Positions 34,596 through 45,437 are shown, counted from the stretch's first letter. The stretch is DNA of 64,000 bases from Primulina eburnea (GCF_022965805.1 NC_133115.1:29937321-30001320); one strand, 5' to 3'. Notes: generated from the sequence alone by a model not told the origin. Program-made: numbers and translations.

Positions 34596-36310
34596 AACCT
34601 CCCAAACTTGAACTTTTGCTAGTCCCGAGCAAAATAAAAGTAAAAGAATAGGAAAGCAGACTCAAACAGGAATTTAAAGCAACAACTAAAGTCATGGGTG
34701 AGCACAAAGTGATAATGGCCTCAAATTAGATTATTTTCATAAGATTCGTAATTACTCTAGAGTCACGTGTGTGATATTGCAATGATTATATACCTCATCG
34801 AATGCTCAAATTGATTCACAACACCTATTCGCCTAAAAAACTCAAGAATTTTTCATTCAGCTCAACTTACACTTCATTAAAACACACTTCTACTTGCACA
34901 GATCAAAAAGGACTTTGTAGGTGATTATTTGGTTCAAAAGATATTCAATTCAAATCTTCCAACGATGAATTCACACAATGAGATGCTTGCACGCAAATGA
35001 TTACAGTCAATCCTCGTTGATAATGTTTTTCAGGGATCCATAGGCTTGACTTGAACAACTTTTCTCCACTAGTATATTGGATAAATGTGACAAGGTTAAT
35101 AGGTCTTGTAAGCTTGTAACGTTAGGCTACGGCTCATGGCTTCAATAAAGGTATGGATATCAAAATTTGAGAGAAATAATTGACTTTTCATAACTTTCAC
35201 TCATTTTCATTCACTTTTCATTCACCATCTCCTTATTGTTTTTCCCCATTCGTATACTTTATCTCCCAAATGTTTTCTTTTTCACCACTTTTGATTCATC
35301 ATTTTCATCTTTTTTTTTTCTTCTTTTTTTTCTTTCCAACTCCTTTATACACATTTCATTTTTCATTTTTTTTTTTGTCAAGGAGCATTTGAATCATTAC
35401 AACACCAATGAATTTATTTCTCTCAAAGTCAGGTAGGAAAATAAGTGTATAAGCTTCATTTGGTAGTTGTTGTGGGATGTAGAAAAGATACAAGTGGGGG
35501 TTAGTTGTGTGTCTTTGACACACACCACTTGATTTTCAGTAGGCTCAACATGGGACACTAGGGATATTTCATGTTTGTTAGGTAGGCTCAAAAGCTCAAC
35601 GGTTCCAAAGATCGCCTAAATCATTCCTATGTCACATATTATCCGTATTTCGCCTTGAAAAGTGTTCAAGCAAGTTCTAGACTTCATCAATCCATTAATC
35701 AACTCACATAAACCAATCACATGCAGTTTTCAGTCAAAAAGATATATGATATAGGTGTACGAAGAAAAGTCAAGCATCTCATTCTACTCAAGGCTCAATG
35801 GGGTAACAAAGGATAAAGAGCAAAGAAAAAAGGCCCAAAGACATTGAAAAACTGCCTAGATCATTTCTATGTTTGCAAAAGTGTCATTCAACTTCATGCG
35901 AGAATTGCTAAACTCAGAGTTCTATCGTTTAATCAGCATCACAGGCATTCAAATTTACTCTAAACATCGATGATATCAATAACATGACAGTGCATAAACA
36001 ATGCGACTTCCAAGTAATCATGAAATGATTCATTTTCATCATTGGCCTCACGATAGCTTCACCATGACTTAACCTAATTTTTTTTTTTTTTTTACGAGAA
36101 AACGAGACGCTACTGTGCAGGTAATAACTAATCATGCAATCCAAAGAAAAACACGAGAGACTTCAAATCAAAAGCAAAACAATAAAACAATTAACGCATC
36201 AGAGTAAATGTCAAGTACAACCCCCCAAACTTAAGTACGTGCATTCTCCCCAATGTACAGTAATAATGCAAGAAAAAAAACAGGGAACCACGCACCTCGT
36301 ACAGCGAGCA
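34596..36310 (-). other. Non-coding 3' internal part of element Y
   Basis: Parallel to 29678-31330 in element X, including the pyrimidine-rich tract (35190-35390). No open gene. The minus-strand end next to the LTR reads AAGTTTGGGAGG, a weak polypurine tract. Confidence 0.6.
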
Positions 36311-37507
36311 TCAGGACTCGCTGTCCTCGCCTGACAGCTCAGGCTCCTCCTCATCATCATCCTGCCCATACTCATCCTCAATGGGTGTGTGGGAAAACGC
36401 CGGCGGCTGTGGATATGGCTGGTCGTAGGCATCTGTCGTAGGGAAGCGCTGTGCGAGTACACGAGTAAAATCATGCATGTAGTCCATGTGCTCGCGTGTC
36501 ATCCGCCAATGCTCGCGCTCAATCTGCCTCTGCTGACGGGAAATCCGGCACTATTGCTGCATCATGCGCTCAATAGCTCCGAGACGCTGGCTGTTGGTCT
36601 GAGTACCGCTGGTCTCCGCCTGACGTGCACGTGAACGAGGCTGCGCACCACTCCCTGACGCCTCTCCTGGACCAGGACTAGCCATTAGTCTTCTCCTATC
36701 ACTCGGGAGGGCTCCAGACAGTGCTATATCGCCTTTTGGATGTAGTAACGTCTCACTGTCGTCCCAAGTAACACCTGCTAAACGGCAGAGATCTGTGATA
36801 GTCGCTGAGTGGGGCATGCTAACAGTAGAGGTACCCCTAGCCGCCTGCAAAATCGATGTCATGATCACTCGGCCTGCGTCGACTGTCCTGCCGGTGATAA
36901 TACAGTAGACCAAAGCTGCCTTCTTCTTGGTCACATCAGACACATGCCCAGATGGCATCAAACGCGAAGCCACAAAGTGATACCAGTTATATGGCTCCCT
37001 TTTCAATGACGTCGCAGGAAATGTGACCGGGGCTCGTTGATTATTGAGTTTCCAGACCGTGCCCGACTCACATAGTGTGTCAATGATCGTCTCATAGGGA
37101 TAAGGCTCTCGCATGAATAAAGTGTATCCGTCAGTCTCATAATCTGACATCCCATATATTGAATTGATCGTCATGCTGTCGAAGGCAACCATCCGCCCTC
37201 GAATCTTCACGTGCAACTCCTCATGTTTAACTTTAAGATTTGCATAAAATTCCCTCACAAGGGACATCACAGCATCAGCCGGGGGCTTAACAAATTCACC
37301 CCAATTCATTTCTCGGGCACGAACCAATGTAATAATATCTGGGTGGGACTGCTCCATTCCCCTCTCTCTCTGCATGCTTTTCTCTAACAACTTCATATAA
37401 TTCTCGGCGGCCTTTGCATCCCAAAATCGTCGTCTATCAAAAGTAACAGCGGACGACGACTCGCCCTCGCCAGATTCACCACGCTTGCTCTTTTTCTTTG
37501 GTGCCAT
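36311..37507 (-). pseudogene. Accessory ORF of element Y (putative plant transposon protein domain), one in-frame stop
   Basis: The frame starts MAPKKKSKRGES, a lysine-rich possible nuclear-localisation signal, and is open for 318 codons to a TAG at 36551-36553. It then stays open for 79 more codons to TGA at 36311, so the full frame is about 397 residues. The core (about 75-260) contains LVREFYANLK, IRGRMVAFDSMTIN and a RHLMPSGH-like segment (ASRLMPSGHVSDV). I associate it with the putative plant transposon protein domain found in gypsy-linked ORFs. The end is acidic (DDDEEEPELSGEDSES). It lies after gag-protease in the position of the env-like or extra ORF of Athila. A palindromic island with a TATA-like motif precedes it. 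Function is unknown. A TAG from CAG by C-to-T change would explain the break. Confidence 0.65.
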
Positions 37508-38019
37508 ATTTCAATTCAATATCAACTCACTTTACAACAGTAGTCAACACTTCAATACCCCCAAACTTAACACAAAACAATCAATTAATGATTCCGTCCA
37601 ACAAGCAATTCTCCGAATCAATCAATCCCTAACAACAAACTCACTGAGACAATTGATCGAACACCTTACGTACGTGACTCAAAACTCAATCCTTTCAAAT
37701 TTCAAGCATTAAAATCAAGAATTCTTATCCCAAAGACTGTTACCTGATGATGTGTTGCTTCAAAATATGCTTCAATCCGTCCGGGTTTCGGCTCAATGAA
37801 AAATTGTCTTGAAGAATGTTGAGCCAACTAGGTTTAGGAGTGAGAACTTGGAGATGGGTGTGAATTGAGGTTGAGTTGTGTGGTGTAATGTAGTGTTTAG
37901 AGGTTGAATTTGTGGGAGATTTAGGGTGGGAGACGGTTTTTTCGGTGGTGGAGGGAATAGGGGCCGCGGCGCTTTTGTTCTTATGTTTCTGAAAATTGAA
38001 ATCTCGCCCCCTTTTTTTT

Positions 38020-38225
38020 TCATATAGATCGAACTAGCGCCGCGGCTCTGCGTAAGTGGCGCCGCGGCGCTAGACCCACGGCCCTTCAGCGCTGCAGCGC
38101 TGTCTGTAGAGCGCCTAGGCGCTAATAAATTCGAAAGGCTTGCGCCGCGGCGCTTAATTCATAGCGCCTAGGCGCTTTCTTCTCGGCAACTCAGAGCTGT
38201 GGCGCTTGTAATATAGCGCCTAGGC
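38020..38225 (-). promoter_or_regulatory. Internal palindromic GC island with TATA-like motif upstream of the accessory ORF
   Basis: On minus, palindromes GCGCCTAGGCGC (several copies), GCGCCGCGGCGC and AGCGCTGCAGCGCT (38088-38101) spread over about 190 bp. They are followed by GATCTATATG at 38020-38029, then about 510 bp of leader to the accessory start at 37507. The palindromes are the same kinds as in the 5' LTR of this element (41665-41753). An internal promoter is an inference from this likeness. Confidence 0.5.
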
Positions 38226-38480
38226 GCTTTTCTTGCGCAAATTCTGTCCAAATTGAGTCCTTGCCTTGCCGCATTTCAAATTGTACCTACATCAAAACAC
38301 ATAAATCAATGTCACATCTTCACATACCAAATTAAATAAAATCAGAAAACGTAAAAGCAAAAATAACACTGAAAATAAAAATAAAATAAAATAAAATGAA
38401 AGCAATAAAGAGATACTGGTTGGGTTGCCTCCCAACAAGCGCTTGGTTTAACGTCGTCAGCCCGACTGTCAACAGTTTAT

Positions 38481-40523
38481 TCAAGGTGGGTCGTGAAAAT
38501 TTTTGGATGCTTTGATCTCAACCCTTTGACCTTCAACATCCATTGTCAATATACGTTGCTTCAAGTCGATGATGGCCCCAGCAGTAGCTAAGACTGGTCG
38601 TCCTAAAATGGTACGAACATTCTGACTGTTCCCCATGTCAAGTATCACAAAATCTGCTAGAAGCCTCAATTTATCGATCCGAAGCTCAACATCTTCCACA
38701 ATCCCCAACGGTGTCCTGATCGATCTATCTGCCATCTGTAAGCTCAGTCCTGTGGGTTTCATCATGCTCAGTCCAAGTTTCTCGTAGAGAGAACTTGGCA
38801 TTATATTTATGCTCGCTCCTGAGTCACAGATAGCTTTTTCCACTGATTTACCCCCTATTTCACATGGTACGATAAATTCTCCGGGGTCTTGCATCTTCTT
38901 CGGAAAATTTCTTGGGCACGCCACCACCTCTTCCTGCTCTGCAGACTGAATGTTAGTGTGTAAGGTCTTGAGATCTTCAAGACCTTGTTTCTTTTGAAAT
39001 TCAGCCTTTAATTGTAAAAATCTTTGGGGATAGGGAAGTAAAGAAATATCGATGCATTGTTCAAAATCAGAAATCATACCTTTCTTACTTCGGACTCTTT
39101 TGGTTGGAGTTGGCTTTTCATCCTGGACAAAAGTGGGTTTAACCTTTTTCTCTTCTTTGCTTACCACTCCAATCTCCTCGTGTTGTATAAAAACAGCATT
39201 CACCTCTCTTAGATTTGGGTCTGCAGTCCTTTGTACTGCACCGGATGGCTGAGACGCGAGTTGCTTTGTTATCTGCCCAACTTGTGACTCCAGGATTTTC
39301 AAGGAGGCCTCAATATTCGCCATGTGTGTCTCTAGGTTGTCGAGCCTAGACTTGGTCCTAGCCATTCTCTTGCCAGATTCAACAACGAAAGTTCCAACCA
39401 AATCCTCAAATGATGGCTTCCCTTCCCCATTTGATGTGTTGAACCCCGGTGGAGGATTCAACACATTCTTATTGTTTGCATAGGAGAAATTCTCGTGATT
39501 CCTCAAACCTGGATGATAAGTATTAGGGGGAGGGTTACCTCGATAACCTCCAAAGCCACGATTGTTGATGTACTGAGCTTCCTCCACAACTGGCTCTTCT
39601 TCGGCAGTCACCAGTGCTACATCAGACGTAGATTGGCCCGCTTTGTTCATTGCTGCAATCTGTGTGGTTAATGCCGAAACCTGTGCAGTAAGTGATGTGA
39701 TTGGATCCACGGCATAAACTCCAGCAGTCTTCTTTATTCCTGACCTCTCAGACGGCCATTGGTAGCTATTAATAGTCATCTGCTCAAGCAAGTCATAGGC
39801 TTGAGCAGGGGACTTGGCAAAGATCGTGCCACCTGCCGCTGCATCCACTGTTGTCCGTGTCTGGCCATTCAATCCATTATAAAACAACTCAATTTGCACC
39901 CAGTCTTCGAAACCATGATTCGGGCACCTCCACAACAACTCCTTATACCGGTCCCAAGCTTCATACAACTGCTCGAAGTCTGTCTGTCTAAAAGTGCTGA
40001 TCTCAATCTTTAATTGTGCAGACTTCGCAGGCGGAAAATATTTAGAAAGGAACTTCGTCGCCAGCTCTTGCCATGTCGTGATGCTCCCTAACGGCAGTGA
40101 TTGGAGCCATCCTCTCGCCTGGTCCCTGAGAGAAAATGGAAACAAGCGCAATCTAATAATATCATCAGAAACACCATTTATTTTTATCGTGTCCGTAATC
40201 TCCAAAAATGTTCTGAGATGTAGATGAGGATCTGAAGTAGCAATCCCAACGAACTGGTTTTGTTGAACCATATTGATCAAGGCAGGCTTCAGCTCGAAAT
40301 TGTTGGCATTTATGGTCCCCCGAGCAATGCCAGAATAATGTGCATTGATCACTGGTCTGAAGTGATCTCTGATCGGTATAGCCTCTGGCGGCATATGTCT
40401 GTCATTTTCTCTGTTCTCAGCCATCGCTAAGATTTCTTCCCTTCTAGCTTTTCTTAGCCTCCGTGCAGTTCTTTCGATTTCCGGATAAAAAATAAGCAAA
40501 TCAGGGCTGTGCGATCTTAGCAT
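38481..40523 (-). CDS. Gag-protease polyprotein of element Y (Athila type)
   Basis: An intact frame of 680 residues from the ATG at 40523. The retrotransposon gag domain covers about 55-250, with FELKPALINMVQQNQF, RLFPFSLRDQARGWLQSL, KFLSKYFPP and WDRYKELLWRCPNHG. A linker region (about 300-400) has YRGNPPPNTYHPGL, and the aspartic protease near 585 has ICDSGASINIMPSS, with the catalytic D-S-G-A. It ends shortly after the protease (NFHDPP) where an autonomous Athila would continue into reverse transcriptase. No CCHC knuckle is seen, which is usual for this lineage. It would form the particle shell and cleave it. An alternative start at MAENRE (about residue 33) is possible. Confidence 0.88.
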   Translation of the reverse strand: MLRSHSPDLLIFYPEIERTARRLRKARREEILAMAENRENDRHMPPEAIPIRDHFRPVINAHYSGIARGTINANNFELKPALINMVQQNQFVGIATSDPHLHLRTFLEITDTIKINGVSDDIIRLRLFPFSLRDQARGWLQSLPLGSITTWQELATKFLSKYFPPAKSAQLKIEISTFRQTDFEQLYEAWDRYKELLWRCPNHGFEDWVQIELFYNGLNGQTRTTVDAAAGGTIFAKSPAQAYDLLEQMTINSYQWPSERSGIKKTAGVYAVDPITSLTAQVSALTTQIAAMNKAGQSTSDVALVTAEEEPVVEEAQYINNRGFGGYRGNPPPNTYHPGLRNHENFSYANNKNVLNPPPGFNTSNGEGKPSFEDLVGTFVVESGKRMARTKSRLDNLETHMANIEASLKILESQVGQITKQLASQPSGAVQRTADPNLREVNAVFIQHEEIGVVSKEEKKVKPTFVQDEKPTPTKRVRSKKGMISDFEQCIDISLLPYPQRFLQLKAEFQKKQGLEDLKTLHTNIQSAEQEEVVACPRNFPKKMQDPGEFIVPCEIGGKSVEKAICDSGASINIMPSSLYEKLGLSMMKPTGLSLQMADRSIRTPLGIVEDVELRIDKLRLLADFVILDMGNSQNVRTILGRPVLATAGAIIDLKQRILTMDVEGQRVEIKASKNFHDPP

Positions 40524-40640
40524 ACACTGTCAAGCAGAAAAAATGAAAAACTCAATCAATAGAAATAATAAAAAATAAAAGCTCTAAATTAAAATCTAGA
40601 CTAATTGGTAACAATACTAATATAAATTCAAATTTTACTC

Positions 40641-40658
40641 TCCCCGGCAACGGCGCCA
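40641..40658 (-). other. Primer-binding site of element Y (tRNA-Asp)
   Basis: Same 18-base TGGCGCCGTTGCCGGGGA on minus as in element X, six bases from the LTR end. Confidence 0.85.
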
Positions 40659-40664
40659 AAAACT

Positions 40665-41979
40665 TGTTGCGTGTTTTCTTGATTGCTCGCAAGCGCACGA
40701 CGTCAAGTTATAGTAAAATGTATTTTTAAGTACGAGTGTCGATCCCACGAGGAGTGTATACTAAATTTATATCAATTCTTGTAATTAAAATAGTCTAAAC
40801 TTTATTTAGAAAATAAAGATGAGTTTTGTGTATTGTCTAACAACTCAATTACGATTACCCAATTAAATTAAACACCGAATGAGAAAATATACTGAGAGAG
40901 AGTATCTAGAGAAATGATTTCACTGAGTATCAACGATAATAATTCTCGGATGCAATTACAATTTCGAATTCCAATTATTTAATGGCCAAGAACACTTAAT
41001 TGTTCCATTCCTCCTTTCTCAAGTGACGAATAAAATGTACCGATCAAACTTCGATTTTATTATTCCTAATCAGAATCTAAGTTTAATAGGTAGATGCAAA
41101 CAATGTTCTTACCTAAGCCTCGCTAAAGTTATACGCCTTCCGAACGCGATAAACATTTAACGATGTGTTTCTAATGATCTATAATCATATTCCCTCTCCC
41201 GAGTTGTAGAATTAATCTAATCACACACAATTTATGGCCAGTAAATTGCAGTATAATAAACACGAAGAAACACAAATAAACGAGAAAGAATTCAATTATG
41301 TAAAAACACCGATTCAAATTATCGTATCCACAAAGCTACGTCATTCTCTAGACTGGAAGATTAGTTCATGACGAAATATAAATAAACACAATGCATGTTT
41401 GAAGATTCAGACATTGAGTTACACGAAAATATAAAAACGAAAGATAAAAGACAAATCCGAAGTGTCGTCTCTGTGTCCAATATCCGTCGTTCTTCGTATC
41501 TGCGATCGATCTTCGCGTTCCGGATCTTCGTCTCTTGATTTCTCCAGCTCTCCGAGGTGTTTTCTCTACCAAAACGGCGATCCCCTAGACTGACCTCTTC
41601 TAGTTCTTTTATGTCCGCCACCGGGCCTCAAGTCGAGGCCCATGATGTTTCTTCTCGCCGCCGCTAGCGCCGCGGCGCTAGTTATGTAGCGCCTAGGCGC
41701 CCGTCATTTCTTTGCAGTAGCGCCGCGGCGCTCGTCTTTTAGCGCCTAGGCGCTGATGTCTCGGCAATTCTGGCGCTGCGGCGCTGATTTCTGGCGCTGC
41801 GGCTCTCTTCTTTTCGCCCTTTCTCGCTCCAAACTTCCTCTAATTAGCTCCAAAACAACCAATAGTTGTTATCCCCTGCACACAACAAAAACAACAAAAA
41901 CAAAGCATAATTCTGTTCGAAACTAACATAATTCAATGGAGTTCAACATATAAATTAAGTGCAATTCTTGCACTTATCA
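40665..41979 (-). repeat. 5' LTR of element Y (1,315 bp)
   Basis: On minus it starts TGATAAGTGCAAG and ends GCAACA. Palindromes TAGCGCCGCGGCGCTA (41665-41680), GCGCCTAGGCGC (41689-41700), and further copies near 41718 and 41740 precede a TATA-like CATAAAAGAA at 41607-41616. Its left third is similar to, but clearly diverged from, the other two LTRs. Confidence 0.85.
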
Positions 41980-43639
41980 GGATCACAACAGGAATGACAA
42001 AAAGTCCAGAAGAGATCGAAAAGCGATGATTGCCGAAGAAAGCAGAAATCAGTAACTCTACATGGTACCTGGACAGTGGTTGTTCCAGACACATGACTGG
42101 ACAAAGAAACCTACTTTCCGAGATAGTGAGCTGTACTGGACCAAAGATAACTTTTGGAGACAACTCAAAAGGTAAAACCATGGGTAAGGATAAGATTATC
42201 CATGGTAATATAACTATCAATGATGTGTTATTAGTTGACAATCTTTGTTACAATCTTGTCAGCATTAGTCAACTATGTGATAATGGGTATTCTGTGGCTT
42301 TTCAAAAGCATTCATGTATAGTTAGAGATTCTGCTGAAACTACTGTGTTAACAGGAAAAAGAGAAGGCAATACTTACAAAGTCTCTTGGAACTCAAATCA
42401 TGTCAATACTCCTACATGCTTAGTTGCTTCTCTTAGCAATAAACACTGGCTATGGCACAAGAAACTGAATCATCTGAATTTCAAGTCAATCAATTATCTC
42501 AAGAAGCAGAATATAGTTGATGGATTACCTGACATTAATTTCGTTAAAAATCATGTTTGTTCTGCCTGTCAGCTTGGGAAACAGATAAGATCCAGTTTCA
42601 AGACCAAAGATAGCAAATCAACTTCAAGATGTCTGGAACTACTGCATATGGATCTATTTGGTCCTATCCCCATCATGAGCTTAGGGGGAATGAAATATAC
42701 TCTTGTTGTTATTGATGATTTTTCTAGATTCACTTGGGTAATCTTTCTCGCAGGAAAAGATCAAACCAGTAGCCTCTTGATCAAGCTTCTGAAAATGATT
42801 CAAAATGAAAAATCTACTACCATCATTAAAATCAGAAGTGATCGGGGCACTGAATTCACTAACAAGTATCTTGAGTTATATTTGAATGAGCAGGGGATTC
42901 ATCATGAATATTCAGCTGCCAGAACTCCTCAACAAAACGGAGTAGCTGAGAGGAGAAATAGAACTCTAAAAGAAGCAGCTAGAACAATGCTAGCAGATGC
43001 AGACATTTCTCAGCGCATCTAGGCTGAAGCTACCAATACTGCTTGTTACACGCAAAACAGATCTATGGTCAACAAGAGACACAACCAGACTCCGTATGAA
43101 ATATGGAAAGGGAAGAAGCCCAATGTATCTTATTTTTACGTGTTTGGTTGCAAATGTTTTGTACTAAATAATGACAAAAATCATTTGACGGCATTTGACT
43201 CAAAATCAGATGCTGGAATATTTCTTGGTTACTCTGCTGTAAGCAGAGCTTTTAGAATCTTCAACAATAGAACTCTTAATGTTGAAGAATCGATTCATGT
43301 TGTCTTCGATGAAGACAGAAGTGCTGAAATTTCTAACATATCTGATTTAAGTAACAGGTTAGACATGATTCACTTGGAAATCGACAGTGAAGATGATGTG
43401 GAAGGAAATACCAAGGATCTTCAAAATCCAGAACCAAACACACCAATAGTGGAACCAGAAGTACAGAACTTGGAACTACCAATACCAGCAGAAGATGTTC
43501 AAAAACCTACTACTGGTTCTGTAGAAGACAATCTTAACATAACAAATCAGGAAGATGTCCATTCAAATCCGTTTATCTGGAGAAAATCTCATCCTCCATC
43601 ATTGTTTATTGGTAATCCAGCAGCGCCGTTGAGAATTTG
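41980..43639 (+). pseudogene. Copia copy A: gag end, protease, integrase; truncated at both ends
   Basis: It begins inside the lysine-rich end of the Copia gag (matching 47702 onward). It then jumps at an AAGCA microhomology (about 42018) to the sequence before the protease, skipping about 1 kb present in copy B. Protease motif DSGCSRHMTG, the GAG-pre-integrase HxxH/CxxC block and the integrase Asp-Asp-Glu region (MDLFGP, SDRGTEF, QQNGVAERRNR) follow, with a TAG at 43020-43022 where copy B has TGG. It stops abruptly at 43639, before reverse transcriptase. The 3-4 kb of Copia that should follow is missing and S1-gene flank DNA begins. Confidence 0.88.
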
Positions 43640-43922
43640 CATTATTTCTTCAAATAGTAAAGGGTCGAGAATTTTGTCAATTTTTGAATCAGATTCATAA
43701 GAAAGTTGGAGGAAATAGAAGAATATTAATCATAAATAAAAAAGATCGCCATAATGAAATCCATATAAGTTTTTTTATTGTAATCTGATTATGATTAACA
43801 AACAAATCTATCTCAAATTACAACACTTTTCCTCACATTTTCTGATTTTCACACCATTTGAATTTAGCAAACTTCAAAAGTTGGATTCTTACAATTATCT
43901 TGAATATTAAGCTAACTCTATC

Positions 43923-43929
43923 TATATAA
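43923..43929 (+). promoter_or_regulatory. TATA box of the S1-family gene
   Basis: TATATAAG lies about 40 nt upstream of the first ATG, so the mRNA leader would be very short, about ten bases. Confidence 0.55.
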
Positions 43930-43963
43930 GTCACCATGCGCACCTGCAATCCTACAAGCCATC

Positions 43964-44377
43964 ATGTTAGCAATGGACAAGATAACTCAAGTCTTGTTAT
44001 TGTTCCTTACATGCAACTTTTTCCTTGCATATGGCGGCCTTAGGAAATATGGCCTTAGAATTGATCTTCATATCGTCGACAAACTGCCCGAGGAGTCGCC
44101 ACCGCTGATCGTGTCGTGCCATGATCGACACGGTGATTTCAAAAACCGAACACTTTATGCAAACCAAGATTTTAGCTGGAGTTTTAATGATGTTTTTGAA
44201 TATATGTACTATATTTGTCATGTTGATTGGGGTTCGAAAAGGATAATTTTCGAGGCTTACAGAAGTGATAAGAGGCATTTATGCCTTCGGGGAAGGGATT
44301 GTTATTGGATAGCAAAATATGATGGTATTTATTTTAACGAGAAATTGTTTTTTACATGGTCCGGTGAGACATCGTGA
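43964..44377 (+). CDS. Plant self-incompatibility S1 (SPH) family protein
   Basis: A single-exon frame of 137 codons; a second ATG three codons on (43973) could be used instead. Residues 1-24 form a hydrophobic signal peptide ending near LAYG, so the protein is secreted. The mature part has the four cysteines of the S1 family (52, 85, 107, 113), a VSCHDRHGDF block, FSWSFND, a CHVDWG stretch, and the closing HLC...CYW...DGIYF signature. Family members include the poppy pollen-rejection determinant; most plants carry many small SPH genes of unknown role, so a self-incompatibility function should not be assumed. A TATA box at 43923 and AATAAA at about 44390 suggest a complete gene. It is intact although surrounded on both sides by Copia sequence. 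Confidence 0.88.
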   Translation: MLAMDKITQVLLLFLTCNFFLAYGGLRKYGLRIDLHIVDKLPEESPPLIVSCHDRHGDFKNRTLYANQDFSWSFNDVFEYMYYICHVDWGSKRIIFEAYRSDKRHLCLRGRDCYWIAKYDGIYFNEKLFFTWSGETS

Positions 44378-45085
44378 TTTTGCATGAGAAATAAATAAAT
44401 AAATACATCTGCTTTTATTAGCAATATTAATGTAAATTCAATTTAATAATATTGATATTGATTATCTATTATTTGACAAAGTTTAGATCAATTATTTTTT
44501 AATGAAGAATTAACATAATTAATTAGTATAATGGTGTTAAAATAAATCAGATCCGATTAATCAGATCCGATTAAATTTTAATTTAAAATAATAATTATAA
44601 AACTCACATTCCAAAATAAACATACCATTTCTTTCGAAAACATCACTCAGTCCTCCCATCCTTTTCTGTCCACGGTTATGTCCCCCATTTTAAACCTAAC
44701 TCAACTCATTTCGTTAATTTTACCGGCCGATTTGCCGTTGTCGTTCACCTGAATTCCGAGCCCTCGACTTGAACAATCTTTTGGTATTAATATTTTTTAT
44801 GCCCTTGACATCGACTCGTTTCTTTTTCGGTCGTCCTTTGTCGTCGCTCGCAGCTTGAAATGTGTGTACATCGTCTCAAAATTACATGACAAATAAGAGA
44901 TATCAGCTCAAGCACAACGATTCGATCGCTCTACCAAGCAGAGACAATTATTGCACCCAACATAAAACCCCAACCAAAATGGACAAATGTGTCCTAGCTT
45001 TTATAATATATGGTTTAATGTGTTTGACTTTTTTTAAAAAAAATGAATTATGTATATGTCTGTTAATAATATTTTCATAGGGTTT
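44378..45085. other. 3' flank of the S1-family gene
   Basis: AATAAA repeats follow the stop codon directly. A 14-bp direct repeat (ATCAGATCCGATTA twice, near 44548-44575) and AT-rich DNA fill the rest. The frame at 44862-45080 has no motif. Confidence 0.45.
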
Positions 45086-45435
45086 TGTTGGGTGCAATAA
45101 TTGTCCTTGCTTGGTAGAGCGATCGAACCATGGTGCTTGTGTTGTTGTGCGGTTTAAAAGATTTGAGTTGCACCATTACCACTAGTTATAGCTATTGGTA
45201 AAGCGGTAAGCACTCGGTCCAACAATTGGTATCAGAGCCAAGGTCATGGGTTCGATTCCCATTGATTGCAAGGAGTGCAATTATTGGGAGGGAGATTGTT
45301 GGGTGCAATAATTGTCCTTGCTTGGTAGAGCGATCGAACCATGGTGCTTGTGTTGTTGTGCGGTTTAAAAGATTTGAGTTGCACCATTACCACTAGTTAT
45401 AGCTATTGGTAAAACGGTAAGCACTCGGTCCTACA
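45086..45435 (+). mobile_element. TRIM element with two 139-bp LTRs and a tRNA-like core
   Basis: LTRs at 45086-45224 and 45297-45435 start TGTTGGGTGCAATAATTG and end GGTCC(A/T)ACA, with very few differences. The 72-bp interior begins ATTGGTATCAGAGCC (tRNA-Met primer site) and ends with polypurine ATTGGGAGGGAGAT. There is no coding capacity. TGGTAAAGCGG (45196-45206) fits the pol III A box and GGTTCGATTCC (45249-45259) the B box, 53 nt apart across the LTR/PBS border. It is joined to a Copia LTR two bases after its right end, so no TSD can be seen. Confidence 0.85.
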
Positions 45436-45437
45436 AT

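Larger units (their letters stand above)
34312..41979 (-). mobile_element. Athila-type non-autonomous element Y (gag-protease plus accessory ORF)
   Basis: On the minus strand the order is 5' LTR (40665-41979), tRNA-Asp primer site (40641-40658), an intact gag-protease frame, a palindromic GC island, an accessory frame with one stop, a non-coding 3' part and the chimeric 3' LTR. Reverse transcriptase, RNase H and integrase are absent, so the element must have used enzymes from elsewhere. This matches the TR-GAG class of non-autonomous LTR elements, here with an extra gene. The right flank (GGATC) lies in Copia gag and the left flank is lost. Confidence 0.8.

Noticed and set aside
45225..45275. 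Possible tRNA gene around GGTTCGATTCCC
   Set aside because: A T-arm and boxes are present, but there is no acceptor stem or normal anticodon arm and the sequence lies in a TRIM; it is treated as a promoter-like region only.
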